Part shown: in pieces, positions 53,996 to 62,631 of the stretch
Position numbering within the stretch: the stretch's first letter is position 1
Layout: every line of letters starts with the position of its first letter
NCBI GenBank assembly: GCA_903855945.1
Contig: CAIOAK010000204.1
Location: 1-64,000 of the forward strand
DNA length: 64,000 bases
Source: an uncultured Anaeromyxobacter sp.
GTDB taxonomy: Bacteria > Myxococcota > Myxococcia > Myxococcales > Anaeromyxobacteraceae
Direction of reading: 5' to 3'
Made by a program: the position numbers and the translations under genes
The notes under the pieces: generated by a model
The model's database searches: none
Seen by the model: the letters and a program-made list of their open reading frames with translations, nothing else
Told to the model about the DNA's origin: nothing

Positions 53996-55791
53996 CCGCC
54001 GACACGCTGCCGAAGCTCCTCGCCGAGCGCGCCGCCCTCCACCCGGACGCGGTGGCGCTGCGCGAGAAGGAGTACGGCATCTGGCAGCGCGTCACCTGGC
54101 GCGACTACCTGGCCCACGTGCGCCGGGCCTGCATGGGCCTCACCGCGCTCGGGCTGCGGGCCGGCGACAAGGTGGCCATCCTCTCGGAGAACCGGCGGGA
54201 GTGGCTCTACGCGGAGCTGGCTTCCATGGCGGCCGGCGGGGTGGGCGTGGGGGTCTACCCCACCAGCCCCTCGAACGAGGTGCAGTACGTGCTCGCCCAC
54301 TCCGGCGCCACCATCGTGGTGGCCGAGGACCAGGAGCAGGTGGACAAGATCCTGGAGGTGGGCGACCGGCTCCCGGACGTCCGCCACGTGGTGGTCCCGG
54401 AGACGAAGGGGCTGCGCCGGTACCGCGACCCGCGGCTCCTCTCCTGGGAGGAGCTGGAGTCTCGGGGGGCGAAGCTCGACGCCGAGCACCCGGGGCGCTT
54501 CGAGGAGATGGTGGCCGCCACGCGCCCCGACGACGTGGCCTTCTTCATCTACACCTCGGGTACCACCGGCTTCCCCAAGGGAGCCATGATCTCCCACCGC
54601 AACGTGCTCGGGCAGGCCCGCGCGGCCGCCGAGGCCACCGGGATCACCGGCGCCGACTCGGTGGTCTCCTACCTGCCGCTCTGCCACGTGGCCGAGCAGA
54701 TCTTCTCGGTGCACCTGCCGCTCCACCTGGGGATGACGGTGAACTTCGCCGAGGGCATCCGCACCATCCAGGAGGACCTGCGGGAGATCGCGCCCACGGT
54801 CTTCCTGGGGGTGCCGCGCATCTGGGAGAAGATGCAGGCCGGGATCCAGGTGAAGATCCAGGAGACCGGCCCGCTGCGCCGGCGCATCTTCACCTCGGCG
54901 CTGGCGCGGGGACGGCGCCTCACCGCGACCCGCCTCTCGGGGAAGCGCCCCGGGCTCCTCGACCGGGCGCTCTCCGGCCTCGATCACCTGCTCGTCCGGC
55001 GCGCGCTGCAGAACTTCGTGGGGCTCCGCCGGACCCGGGCCACCTTCTCGGCGGCCGCCGCCATCTCCCCGGAGGTGCTGCTCTTCTTCCACGCGCTCGG
55101 CATCCCGGTCCGGGAGGGCTACGGCATGACCGAGTGCACCGGCTTCTCCTTCGTCCAGCGGGACGGCGACGTCCGGCTGGGCACGGTGGGGCGCCCCATC
55201 CCGGGGCTCGAGTTCCGGCTGGCCGAGGACGGCGAGCTGCTGAAGCGAGGCGAGACCGTCTTCCTCGGCTACTACCGGGACGAGAAGGCCACCGCCGAGG
55301 TGCTGGAGGGCGGCTGGCTCCACACCGGCGACGTGGCCGAGCTCGACCCCGACGGCCACCTGCGCATCGTGGACCGCAAGAAGGCGATCTTCGTCACCTC
55401 GGGCGGCAAGAACGTCTCGCCGTCGCTGGTGGAGAACGCCCTCAAGGTCTCGCCCTACGTCAAGGAGGCGGTGGTCCTCGGCGAGGGGGAGAAGTTCGTG
55501 GCGGCGCTCCTGCAGATCGACTTCGAGAACGTGGGGCAGTGGGCCACGGAGCGGAAGCTCGCCTACACGAACTTCCGGAGCCTGACCGCGCTGCCGGAGG
55601 TGATCGAGCTCGTCACCGCCGAGGTGGACCGTGCCAACCAGGGGCTCGCCCCGGTGGAGCAGGTCCGCAAGTTCCGGCTGCTGGAGAAGGAGCTGGACCA
55701 CGACGACAACGAGGTCACCGCCACCATGAAGGTCCGGCGCAAGACCATCTACGAGAAGTTCGCACCGCTCATCCGGGAGATCTATCAGTGA
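53983..55791 (+). CDS. AMP-forming long-chain-type acyl-CoA synthetase
   Basis: A 602-residue adenylate-forming ligase, activating a carboxylic acid to its CoA thioester. The ATP/AMP motif is FFIYTSGTTGFPKGAMISHRN. The middle YLPLCHVAEQIF, the A5 motif EGYGMTECTGF, the A7 hinge WLHTGDVAELDPDGHLRIVDRKK and FVTSGGKNVSPS follow. The length and the VxRIWEKM-type insert (FLGVPRIWEKMQAGIQ) point to the long-chain FadD15/ACSL class. The start is TTG 53983 with a strong GGAGGAAG SD, inside the end of livF. Linked to the liv genes in many deltaproteobacteria, implying the transporter delivers an acid that is then activated (inference). Confidence 0.93.
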   Translation: MAQLTADTLPKLLAERAALHPDAVALREKEYGIWQRVTWRDYLAHVRRACMGLTALGLRAGDKVAILSENRREWLYAELASMAAGGVGVGVYPTSPSNEVQYVLAHSGATIVVAEDQEQVDKILEVGDRLPDVRHVVVPETKGLRRYRDPRLLSWEELESRGAKLDAEHPGRFEEMVAATRPDDVAFFIYTSGTTGFPKGAMISHRNVLGQARAAAEATGITGADSVVSYLPLCHVAEQIFSVHLPLHLGMTVNFAEGIRTIQEDLREIAPTVFLGVPRIWEKMQAGIQVKIQETGPLRRRIFTSALARGRRLTATRLSGKRPGLLDRALSGLDHLLVRRALQNFVGLRRTRATFSAAAAISPEVLLFFHALGIPVREGYGMTECTGFSFVQRDGDVRLGTVGRPIPGLEFRLAEDGELLKRGETVFLGYYRDEKATAEVLEGGWLHTGDVAELDPDGHLRIVDRKKAIFVTSGGKNVSPSLVENALKVSPYVKEAVVLGEGEKFVAALLQIDFENVGQWATERKLAYTNFRSLTALPEVIELVTAEVDRANQGLAPVEQVRKFRLLEKELDHDDNEVTATMKVRRKTIYEKFAPLIREIYQ

Positions 55792-55802
55792 CTCACAGTG
55801 AA
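55788..55802. repeat. dispersed palindrome copy (10/12) at a start codon
   Basis: GTGACT-CAC-AGTGAA covers the first five codons of the KAS III-like gene. The right half-site is perfect and the left matches 4 of 6. The codon phase is that of the xdhC copy. Confidence 0.6.
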
Positions 55803-56945
55803 GCACCCGCGGCCATCCACGCCGCCATCATCGGCTGGGGGAAGTGCCTCCCGCCCGCCGTGATCACGAACGGCGACCTGGCCACCTTCCTCGAGACCGA
55901 CGACGCCTGGATCGTCTCGCGCACCGGGATGCAGGAGCGGCGCATCTCCCACGTCCCGCTCGGCGACCTGATCCACGTGGCCGCGGCCCGGGCGCTGGCC
56001 TGCGCGGGCGTCGAGGCCGCCGCGCTCGACCTCATCGTGGTGGGAAGCACGCTGGGGGACGAGATCTGCCCCAACGTCTCCTCCGGCACCCAGAAGCGTC
56101 TCGGGGCCACGAAGGCGGCGGTGATGGACGTGAACACCGCCTGCACGAGCTTCCTCTACGGCCTCTCCACGGCCACCGCGCTCATCCGCACCGGCGTGGT
56201 GCGCACCGCGCTGGTGGTGGGGGCCGAGGCCCCCTCCCCCTACATGGACTGGGACAACCGCAACGTGGCGGTGCTCTTCGGCGACGGGTGCGGCGCGGTG
56301 GTGCTGCAGGCCAGCCCGCGCGAGGAGGGACTGCTCGCCGAGCGGCTCGGCTGCTACGGCGACGCCCGCTCCATCCTGGACATCCGCGGGGTGGGCGCCC
56401 GCTACGCGAACCAGGGCATCCCCGGGGGTTACACCTCCTGGAACTTCGACGGACAGGAGATCTTCCGGAAGGCCGTCGTCGGGATGGCCCAGGCCAGCCA
56501 GGAGGCGCTCGCGAAGCGGGGGCTCACCATCGGCGACGTGGACCTCGTGGTCCCCCACCAGGCGAACCGGCGGATCATCGACGCGGTGGGCAAGCGCGTG
56601 GGCGTGGACCCGTCCCGGGTCTTCGTGAACGTGCACCGCTACGGCAACATGTCGGCGGCCACCGTCCCGGTGGCGCTCGTGGAGGCGCTCGAGGAGGGGC
56701 GCGTGAAGCCCGGGGCCACGCTGCTGTTGCCGGCGTTCGGGGGCGGCCTCACCTGGTGCGCCCACGTGGTGCGCTGGGGGCGGCGGGTCACCCCGCTCGG
56801 GACGAGCGACGTGGAGCTCGCCCCTTGCGACCGAACCGGCCTCGAGATCGTGAACGATCTCCGGGCTCGCCGCTCCATCTACCACCGGGCGGCGGCCCCC
56901 TTCATCGAGGCGGCCCACCAGCTTCTCGGCGAGCCGGCGTCGTAG
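55788..56945 (+). CDS. 3-oxoacyl-ACP synthase III-like (KAS III) condensing enzyme
   Basis: A 385-residue thiolase-fold enzyme with the complete FabH triad: Cys119 in DVNTACTSFLYGL, His257 in VVPHQANRRI and Asn287 in VNVHRYGNMSAATVP. FabH is about 317 residues; here roughly 55 extra residues follow the usual end. The starter acid may be supplied by the acyl-CoA synthetase, whose stop it overlaps (GTGA). It could prime fatty-acid synthesis with branched or unusual acyl-CoA or make another ketoacyl product. The first codons, GTG ACT CAC AGT GAA, coincide with a dispersed palindrome. Confidence 0.9.
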   Translation: MTHSEAPAAIHAAIIGWGKCLPPAVITNGDLATFLETDDAWIVSRTGMQERRISHVPLGDLIHVAAARALACAGVEAAALDLIVVGSTLGDEICPNVSSGTQKRLGATKAAVMDVNTACTSFLYGLSTATALIRTGVVRTALVVGAEAPSPYMDWDNRNVAVLFGDGCGAVVLQASPREEGLLAERLGCYGDARSILDIRGVGARYANQGIPGGYTSWNFDGQEIFRKAVVGMAQASQEALAKRGLTIGDVDLVVPHQANRRIIDAVGKRVGVDPSRVFVNVHRYGNMSAATVPVALVEALEEGRVKPGATLLLPAFGGGLTWCAHVVRWGRRVTPLGTSDVELAPCDRTGLEIVNDLRARRSIYHRAAAPFIEAAHQLLGEPAS

Positions 56946-57003
56946 GGCCAGACCCCACCGGGCTCCTCGCATCCCGCCTCCGGGAACGCTATCATCCCGG
57001 GCC

Positions 57004-58197
57004 ATGTCCATCCCCGCCCCCGTCGTCGGTGAACTCGTCCCCTCGGTCCGCCTGCTGCTCGGCCCCGGCCCGAGCCCCGTCCACCCGCGCGTCTACCGCG
57101 CGCTCGGCACGCCGCAGCTCGGCCACCTCGATCCCCAGTTCCTCGTGATCATGAACGAGGTCCAGGCCCAGCTCCGCTACGTCTTCCAGACCCAGAACCC
57201 CTTCACCATCGCCGTCTCCGGCACCGGCTCGGCCGGCATGGAGGCGGCGCTCGTCAACGTGATCGAGCCCGGCGACACGGTGATCGTCTGCGCCGGCGGC
57301 GTGTTCGGGAACCGCATGGCCGACATCGTCGGCCGCTGCGGCGGCAAGCTGGTGAAGCTCGAGGTTCCCTGGGGCCAGGTCTTCTCGCCGTCCACGATCG
57401 AGGAGGCCCTGAAGAAGCACGCCCCCGTGAAGGCGGTGGCCATCGTCCACGCCGAGACCTCCACCGGCGCGCAGCAGCCCATGGACGGGCTCGGCAAGCT
57501 CTGCCACGCCCACGGCGCGCTGCTCGTGGTCGATACCGTGACCTCGCTGGGCGGCATCCCGGTGACGGTGGACGACTGGGAGGCCGACGCGGTCTACTCC
57601 GGCACCCAGAAGTGCCTCTCCTGCCCGCCTGGGCTCGCACCCTTCACGCTCTCCCCCCGCGCGCTGGACGTCGTGCGCGCCCGGAAGACCAAGGTGCAGT
57701 CCTGGTACCTCGACGCCGGGATGGTGGCCGACTACTGGGCGGAGGGGAAGCGGGTCTACCACCACACCGCCCCCATCAGCATGGTCTACGCGCTGCGCGA
57801 GGCGCTGCGGCTCGTCACCGAGGAAGGGCTCGAGCCCCGCTTCGCCCGCCACCGCAGGAACAGCGCGGCGCTGGTGGCCGGCTTCGCCGCCCTGGGTGCG
57901 AAGCCGCTCTCGAAGGACGGCGAGCGGCTGCCCTCGCTCAACGCCTTCACCCCGCCGGAGGGGGTGGACGAGGCGGCGGTGCGCAAGTACCTGCTCGCCG
58001 AGCACGACATCGAGGTGGGCGGCGGCCTCGGACCGCTGGCCGGAAAGCTCTGGCGCATCGGCCTCATGGGCTACGGCTCCTCCCCCTCCAACGTGGTGGC
58101 CGTCCTCTCGGCCGTCGAGCAGGGGATGCGGAAGCAGGGGCGGCCCGTCGCACCGGGCACCGCCGCCGCGGCCGCACTGCGCGTGTACGACACCTGA
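57004..58197 (+). CDS. class V aminotransferase, alanine/serine-glyoxylate type
   Basis: A 397-residue PLP enzyme of the AGXT/serine-glyoxylate aminotransferase family, converting glyoxylate to glycine at the expense of alanine or serine. Motifs are LLLGPGPSPVHPRVYRAL at the start, VSGTGSAGMEAAL, VHAETSTGAQQPM, VVDTVTSLGG and the Schiff-base Lys203 in YSGTQKCLSCPPG. It sits 9 bases upstream of glcD, making a glyoxylate/glycolate unit. ATG 57004 has no strong SD. The 58-base gap after the KAS III gene suggests a separate transcription unit. Phosphoserine or aspartate as donor is not excluded but less likely. Confidence 0.91.
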   Translation: MSIPAPVVGELVPSVRLLLGPGPSPVHPRVYRALGTPQLGHLDPQFLVIMNEVQAQLRYVFQTQNPFTIAVSGTGSAGMEAALVNVIEPGDTVIVCAGGVFGNRMADIVGRCGGKLVKLEVPWGQVFSPSTIEEALKKHAPVKAVAIVHAETSTGAQQPMDGLGKLCHAHGALLVVDTVTSLGGIPVTVDDWEADAVYSGTQKCLSCPPGLAPFTLSPRALDVVRARKTKVQSWYLDAGMVADYWAEGKRVYHHTAPISMVYALREALRLVTEEGLEPRFARHRRNSAALVAGFAALGAKPLSKDGERLPSLNAFTPPEGVDEAAVRKYLLAEHDIEVGGGLGPLAGKLWRIGLMGYGSSPSNVVAVLSAVEQGMRKQGRPVAPGTAAAAALRVYDT

Positions 58198-58206
58198 GGC
58201 GAGGAC

Positions 58207-59673
58207 ATGAGCGGGCGAGCCTCCGTCACGGAGCTGGCAGGCCGCCTCTCGGCGGTGGTCGGGGCTCGCAACTGCTACACCTCCGCCTCCGAGCTCCTCA
58301 CCTACGAGTGCGACGGGCTCACCCACGGTCGCACCCGCCCCGACGTGGTGGTCCTGCCCGGCTCCACCGAGGAGGTGGCCGAGGTGGTCCGCCTCGCCCG
58401 CGCGGCGGGGCGCCCCATCGTCCCCCGCGGCTCGGGGACCGGCCTCTCCGGTGGAGCCCGTCCGGTGCCCGGCTCGGTGGTGGTCGCGCTCTCCCGCATG
58501 CGCCGCATCCTCGAGGTGAACCTGGAGGACGGCTGGATCCGGGTGGAGCCGGGGGTCATCAACCTCGACGTCACTCGCCACGTCTCCGCCGCCGGCTACT
58601 ACTACGCCCCCGACCCCTCCTCGCAGAGCATCTGCTCCATCGGCGGGAACGTGGCCTTCAACTCGGGCGGGGCCCACTGCCTGAAGTACGGCTTCACCGT
58701 GAACCACGTGCTCGGCGCCCGGGTGGTCCTGCACGACGGGCGGGTGGTGGACATCGGGGGGCCGGCCCTCGACACCCCCGGCCACGACCTGCTCGCGGCG
58801 CTCGTCGGCAGCGAGGGGATGGTCGGCATCGTCACCGAGGTGACGCTGCGGCTGCTCCGCAAGCCCGAGGCCACCCGCACCTTCTTCGCCACCTTCCCGT
58901 CCACCGACGAGGGGGGCGAGGCGGTGTCGCGCATCATCGCCGCCGGGATCCTCCCCGCCGCCATCGAGATGATGGACCGGCTCGCCATCGTGGCCGCCAA
59001 GGCCGCCACCGGCCTCGACTGGCCGGACGTGGGCGCGGCGCTCCTCATGGACGCCGACGGCCCCACCGCCGAGGTGGAGGACCTCTCCGCCCGGGCGGTC
59101 CAGATCGCCCGGGACGCCGGCGCCCTCGAGCTGCGCCTCCCGCGCAACGAGGCCGAGCGGCAGCTCATGTGGAAGGGGCGCAAGAGCGCCTTCGCCGCGG
59201 TGGGGCGCATCTCCCCCAACTACATGGTGGAGGACGGGGTCATCCCGCGCTCCGAGATCGCGCCGGTGCTGCGCGAGATCGAGTCGATGGCGAAGGAGCA
59301 AGGGCTGCGGGTGGCCAACGTCTTCCACGCCGGCGACGGCAACCTCCACCCGCTCGTGCTCTACGATGCCCGGGAGCAGGGTCAGGAGGAGCGGGCCGAG
59401 CAGCTGGGCGGCGACATCCTCCGGATGTGCGTGCGGCGCGGCGGCTCCATCACCGGCGAGCACGGCGTGGGGTCCGAGAAGGCCGCCTACATGGCCGACA
59501 TGTTCGGCCCGGACGACCTCGAGACCATGAAGTGGGTGCGGGCCGCCTTCGATCCCGACGGCTGCTTCAACCCCGGCAAGGTCTTCCCCTCCTCGCGCCT
59601 CTGCGGCGAGAAGCCCGGCCCGGGCGGGGTCGAGCACCCGGCCGTCCGTTCGGGCGAGGTGCAGCGATGGTGA
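58207..59673 (+). CDS. glcD: glycolate oxidase FAD subunit GlcD
   Basis: A 488-residue FAD-linked (VAO/PCMH-type) dehydrogenase oxidising glycolate or D-lactate. The FAD-binding loop PRGSGTGLSGGARPVPGSVV, SSQSICSIGGNVAFNSGGAHCLKYG and the C-terminal NVFHAGDGNLHPLVLYD and GGSITGEHGVGSEKAAYM blocks are those of GlcD. ATG 58207 starts 9 bases after the aminotransferase. It overlaps glcE. With GlcE and GlcF it forms a membrane-associated complex feeding electrons to quinone. D-lactate dehydrogenase activity is the main alternative. Confidence 0.94.
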   Translation: MSGRASVTELAGRLSAVVGARNCYTSASELLTYECDGLTHGRTRPDVVVLPGSTEEVAEVVRLARAAGRPIVPRGSGTGLSGGARPVPGSVVVALSRMRRILEVNLEDGWIRVEPGVINLDVTRHVSAAGYYYAPDPSSQSICSIGGNVAFNSGGAHCLKYGFTVNHVLGARVVLHDGRVVDIGGPALDTPGHDLLAALVGSEGMVGIVTEVTLRLLRKPEATRTFFATFPSTDEGGEAVSRIIAAGILPAAIEMMDRLAIVAAKAATGLDWPDVGAALLMDADGPTAEVEDLSARAVQIARDAGALELRLPRNEAERQLMWKGRKSAFAAVGRISPNYMVEDGVIPRSEIAPVLREIESMAKEQGLRVANVFHAGDGNLHPLVLYDAREQGQEERAEQLGGDILRMCVRRGGSITGEHGVGSEKAAYMADMFGPDDLETMKWVRAAFDPDGCFNPGKVFPSSRLCGEKPGPGGVEHPAVRSGEVQRW

Positions 59674-60899
59674 TCCGCGATCGCACCGCCACCGCCGACG
59701 ACGGGATCCAGGGCGCCGTCCCCCGGCTGGTCCTCGAGCCCGGCACCGTCGAGGAGGCGGTGGGCGCGATGGCCCGCTGCGCCGCCGACCGGCTCGCCGT
59801 CGCCTTCGTGGGGGGGGGCACGATGCTCGGGCTGGGGGCCCGGCCGGCCCGGCTCGACGCGGTGATCCGCACCGGGGCCCTCTCCCGGCTCGTCGACCAC
59901 GCCCCCGCCGACCAGGTGGTGACCGCCGAGGCCGGCATGACCCTCGCGGCGCTGAACGAGGCGCTCGCCCTCCACCGGCAGCGGCTCCCCCTCGACGTCC
60001 CCTTCTCCTCCCGCGCCACCGTGGGCGGGGTGGTGGCCGCCAACACCTTCGGGCCCCGACGCACCCGCTTCGGCGGCGCGCGCGACCTCGTGCTCGGCGT
60101 CTCGCTCGTCCGTGCCGACGGCACGCCCGCGCGGGGCGGCGGCAAGGTGGTGAAGAACGTCGCCGGCTTCGACCTCCCCCGCCTCCTGGTGGGCTCGCTC
60201 GGCACGCTCGCGCTCCTCACCACGGTCACCTTCCGCGTCCACCCGCTCCCGGAGACCGAGGTCACCCTCCTCTTCCCCGGACTGACCCCGGAGCAGGTCC
60301 GCGCGCTCGCCTCGGCCTGGCGCGCGGCGCAGCTCGAGCCCAGCTCCGCGGTGGCGGTGTTCGCCTCCGACCGGCTCGACCTGGGCGTCCGATTCGAGGG
60401 GTTCGCAACCGGCGTGGCCGACCAGTCGGCGCGCCTGCTCGAGCTGGCCCGGAAGTCGGGGCGCGCCGGCGAGCAGCTCGACGCCGATGGTGCGGCCGCC
60501 TTCTGGCGGAGGCACGACGCGGTCCGGGAGCGTGGTTCACTGCGCGTGAAGATCGCCTCCACCCCCTCCCACCTCGGCGACCTGGCCCGCTCCTGGCTCC
60601 CGTCGCTGCTCGGCGAGCTCTCCCCCTCCGGCGCGGTGATCTACCCCACCCTGGGGATCGCCTTCGCCTCGGGGGAGCCGGCCTCGCCGGCCGGGCTCGC
60701 CGCCGGGCTCCGGGACGCGCGGCAGGCCGTCGGCGCCGCGGGCGGATCCCTCGTCCTGGAGGGGGCCCCCGCCGTCATCCGGCCGGTCCTCGACCCCTGG
60801 GGCCCGCCGCCCCCGTCCATCGACCTGATGCGCGCGCTGAAGCAGCGCTTCGATCCCGACCGGCGGCTCGCCCCCGGCCGCTTCGTGGGGGGCATCTGA
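59667..60899 (+). CDS. glcE: glycolate oxidase FAD-binding subunit GlcE
   Basis: A 410-residue PCMH-type flavoprotein related to GlcD. FVGGGTMLGLGARP is the N-terminal FAD loop, ATVGGVVAANTFGPRRTRFGG the second, and GGKVVKNVAGFDLPRLLVGSLGTL the third. It overlaps glcD by 7 bases and glcF by one base. A run of nine G residues at 59810-59818 lies in the glycine codons of the FAD loop. A strong dispersed palindrome is at 60536 in GSLRVK. Confidence 0.93.
   Translation: MVIRDRTATADDGIQGAVPRLVLEPGTVEEAVGAMARCAADRLAVAFVGGGTMLGLGARPARLDAVIRTGALSRLVDHAPADQVVTAEAGMTLAALNEALALHRQRLPLDVPFSSRATVGGVVAANTFGPRRTRFGGARDLVLGVSLVRADGTPARGGGKVVKNVAGFDLPRLLVGSLGTLALLTTVTFRVHPLPETEVTLLFPGLTPEQVRALASAWRAAQLEPSSAVAVFASDRLDLGVRFEGFATGVADQSARLLELARKSGRAGEQLDADGAAAFWRRHDAVRERGSLRVKIASTPSHLGDLARSWLPSLLGELSPSGAVIYPTLGIAFASGEPASPAGLAAGLRDARQAVGAAGGSLVLEGAPAVIRPVLDPWGPPPPSIDLMRALKQRFDPDRRLAPGRFVGGI
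60536..60550. repeat. dispersed palindrome, strong copy (11/12)
   Basis: TTCACT-GCG-CGTGAA in glcE, codons GGT TCA CTG CGC GTG AAG. Only one half-site base departs from the consensus. Confidence 0.8.
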
Positions 60900-62182
60900 T
60901 GTCCGGCTCCGGTCGCCACCCCGCGCTCGACTGCGTCCACTGCGGCTTCTGCCTGCCGGTCTGCCCCACCTGGTTGTCCTGGGGGCGCGAGCCCGACTCG
61001 CCGCGCGGACGGATCGAGATCGCGCGCGCCATGCTGGACGGCGCCGCCCCCTCGCCGGAGATGGTGGGCCACCTCGACTCCTGCCTGGGCTGCATGGCCT
61101 GCATCGCCGCCTGCCCGTCGGGCGTGCGCTACGACGTGGTCATCGAGGAGGCCCGCGCCCGGGTCGAGGCCTCCGGCACCCGCACCCCCGCCGACGCCGG
61201 GCGCCGCTCGGCCATCTTCTCCCTCTTCCCCCACCCCGGCCGGTTGCGGGTGGCGGCCTTCTTCCTCTGGCTCTGGCGCGCCTCCGGGCTGCGCTGGCTG
61301 ACCCGGGCGAGCGGCCTGGTTCGCCTCTTCCCCTTCCTGGGAAGGCTCGACGCGCTGGCGCCCGACCTGGGGCTCGCCGAGGTCACCGCGAGCCTGCCGG
61401 CCCACACGCCGGCCACCGGGGCGAGCCGCGGCCGCGTGGCCCTCGTGGGGGGCTGCGTGCAGCGGGTCTTCTTCCCCGGCGTGAACGCGGCCACCCTCCG
61501 CGTGCTCTCGGCCGAGGGGTACGAGGTGGTGGTGCCCGAGGGGCAGGGCTGCTGCGGCGCCCTCTCGGTCCACGCCGGACGCGACGAGGAGGCCCGGGGC
61601 ATGACCCGGGCGCTCGTGGAACGGCTGGAGGCCTCGGGGGCCGACACCTTCCTCGTGAACGCCGCCGGCTGCGGCTCCCACCTGAAGGACCTGGGCCACC
61701 TCTTCGCGGCCGACCCGGCCTGGCACGACCGCGCCGTGGCATTTTCACGGAAAGTGAAAGACGTCACCGAGTTCCTGGCCGCGGTACCGGCCCGGGCGCC
61801 CCGCCACCCGCTCCCAGGCAAGCTGGCCTACCACTCCCCCTGCCACCTGGGGCACGCCCAGGGGGTCCAGGAGCCGCCCCGGGCGCTCCTGCGCGCCATC
61901 CCGGGCGTGGAGCTCGTCGAGGTCCCGGAGGGGGACCAGTGCTGCGGCAGCGCCGGCATCTACAACCTCGTGCAGGTGGAGGCCTCCGACGAGCTGGGGG
62001 CCCGAAAGGCCCGGAACGTCCTCGCCACCGGGGCGCCCTTCCTGGCCAGCGCCAACCCCGGATGCACGCTTCAAGTGTTGCGCGTGCTCCGGGAGCAGGG
62101 GGCGTCGGTCCAGGCCGCCCACCCCATCGAGATCCTCGACGCGTCGATCCAGGGACGCCCGTTCCCGGGCAGGCGCGGGTAG
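60899..62182 (+). CDS. glcF: glycolate oxidase iron-sulfur subunit GlcF
   Basis: A 427-residue protein with two [4Fe-4S] motifs, CVHCGFCLPVCPTW near residue 15 and CLGCMACIAACPSGVRYD near 63. Two CCG (heterodisulfide-reductase-type) domains follow, with QGCCGALSVHAG and DQCCGSAGIYN. A moderately hydrophobic stretch around residues 115-145 may associate with the membrane. It transfers electrons from GlcDE to the quinone pool. ATG 60899 uses the last base of the glcE stop. A strong dispersed palindrome lies at 61744 (FSRKVKD). Confidence 0.94.
   Translation: MSGSGRHPALDCVHCGFCLPVCPTWLSWGREPDSPRGRIEIARAMLDGAAPSPEMVGHLDSCLGCMACIAACPSGVRYDVVIEEARARVEASGTRTPADAGRRSAIFSLFPHPGRLRVAAFFLWLWRASGLRWLTRASGLVRLFPFLGRLDALAPDLGLAEVTASLPAHTPATGASRGRVALVGGCVQRVFFPGVNAATLRVLSAEGYEVVVPEGQGCCGALSVHAGRDEEARGMTRALVERLEASGADTFLVNAAGCGSHLKDLGHLFAADPAWHDRAVAFSRKVKDVTEFLAAVPARAPRHPLPGKLAYHSPCHLGHAQGVQEPPRALLRAIPGVELVEVPEGDQCCGSAGIYNLVQVEASDELGARKARNVLATGAPFLASANPGCTLQVLRVLREQGASVQAAHPIEILDASIQGRPFPGRRG
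61744..61758. repeat. dispersed palindrome, strong copy (11/12)
   Basis: TTCACG-GAA-AGTGAA in glcF, inside the AT-rich string of codons TTT TCA CGG AAA GTG AAA. Flanking bases extend the symmetry to TTTCAC/GTGAAA. Confidence 0.8.
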
Positions 62183-62238
62183 CGAATTCCGAATCCTTCG
62201 GCGGGGCCCTGGCTCTCATGGCCATGGCACTCCGGGAC

Positions 62239-62631
62239 ATGAAGACTCTCGTTCTCGCTTCGCTGATCTTCCTCGCCGCCCCCGGCCTGGCGCTGGGCGC
62301 TCCTTCCGTCGATGCGGCGACCGCAGGGGTGAGTCCCGGCAGGATCGACGGCGCCACCGCCCAGGCGCTCGTCGCCTCGGGCGTGCGGGTCGTGGACGTC
62401 CGGACCGCAGCCGAGTTCAGCTCGGGCCACGTCCCGGGCGCCATCAACATCCCGTTCGACGAGCTGCCCCGGCGGGCCGGGGAGATCGGGCCACCCACGA
62501 CTCCGATGGTGCTCTACTGCCGCTCGGGCAATCGCAGCGGCCAGGCCGTCGACGCCCTCCGGAGGGCCGGCTACACGAAGCTGTACGACATGCAGCGGGT
62601 CACCGCCTGGCCAGGGGCTCTAGCGAGGTGA
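62239..62631 (+). CDS. secreted rhodanese-like sulfurtransferase domain protein
   Basis: A 130-residue exported single-domain rhodanese. The signal peptide MKTLVLASLIFLAAPGLALGA precedes a short linker and the rhodanese fold: GVRVVDVRTAAEFSSGHVPGAINIP and the active-site loop VLYCRSGNRSGQAVDAL (catalytic Cys). It ends with the typical AGYTKLYDMQRVTAW strand. ATG 62239 is preferred because it begins the signal peptide; in-frame ATGs at 62218 and 62224 would add a few residues. It overlaps the convergent P-type ATPase by 12 bases. A role in periplasmic sulfur or redox chemistry is inferred; a link to selenium transfer is only speculative. Confidence 0.85.
   Translation: MKTLVLASLIFLAAPGLALGAPSVDAATAGVSPGRIDGATAQALVASGVRVVDVRTAAEFSSGHVPGAINIPFDELPRRAGEIGPPTTPMVLYCRSGNRSGQAVDALRRAGYTKLYDMQRVTAWPGALAR

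Noticed and set aside
58689-58702. TTCACCGTGAA palindrome in glcD
   Set aside because: It uses common codons (TTC ACC GTG AAC) and has a 1-base centre, unlike the 3-base spacer and rare codons of the dispersed motif.
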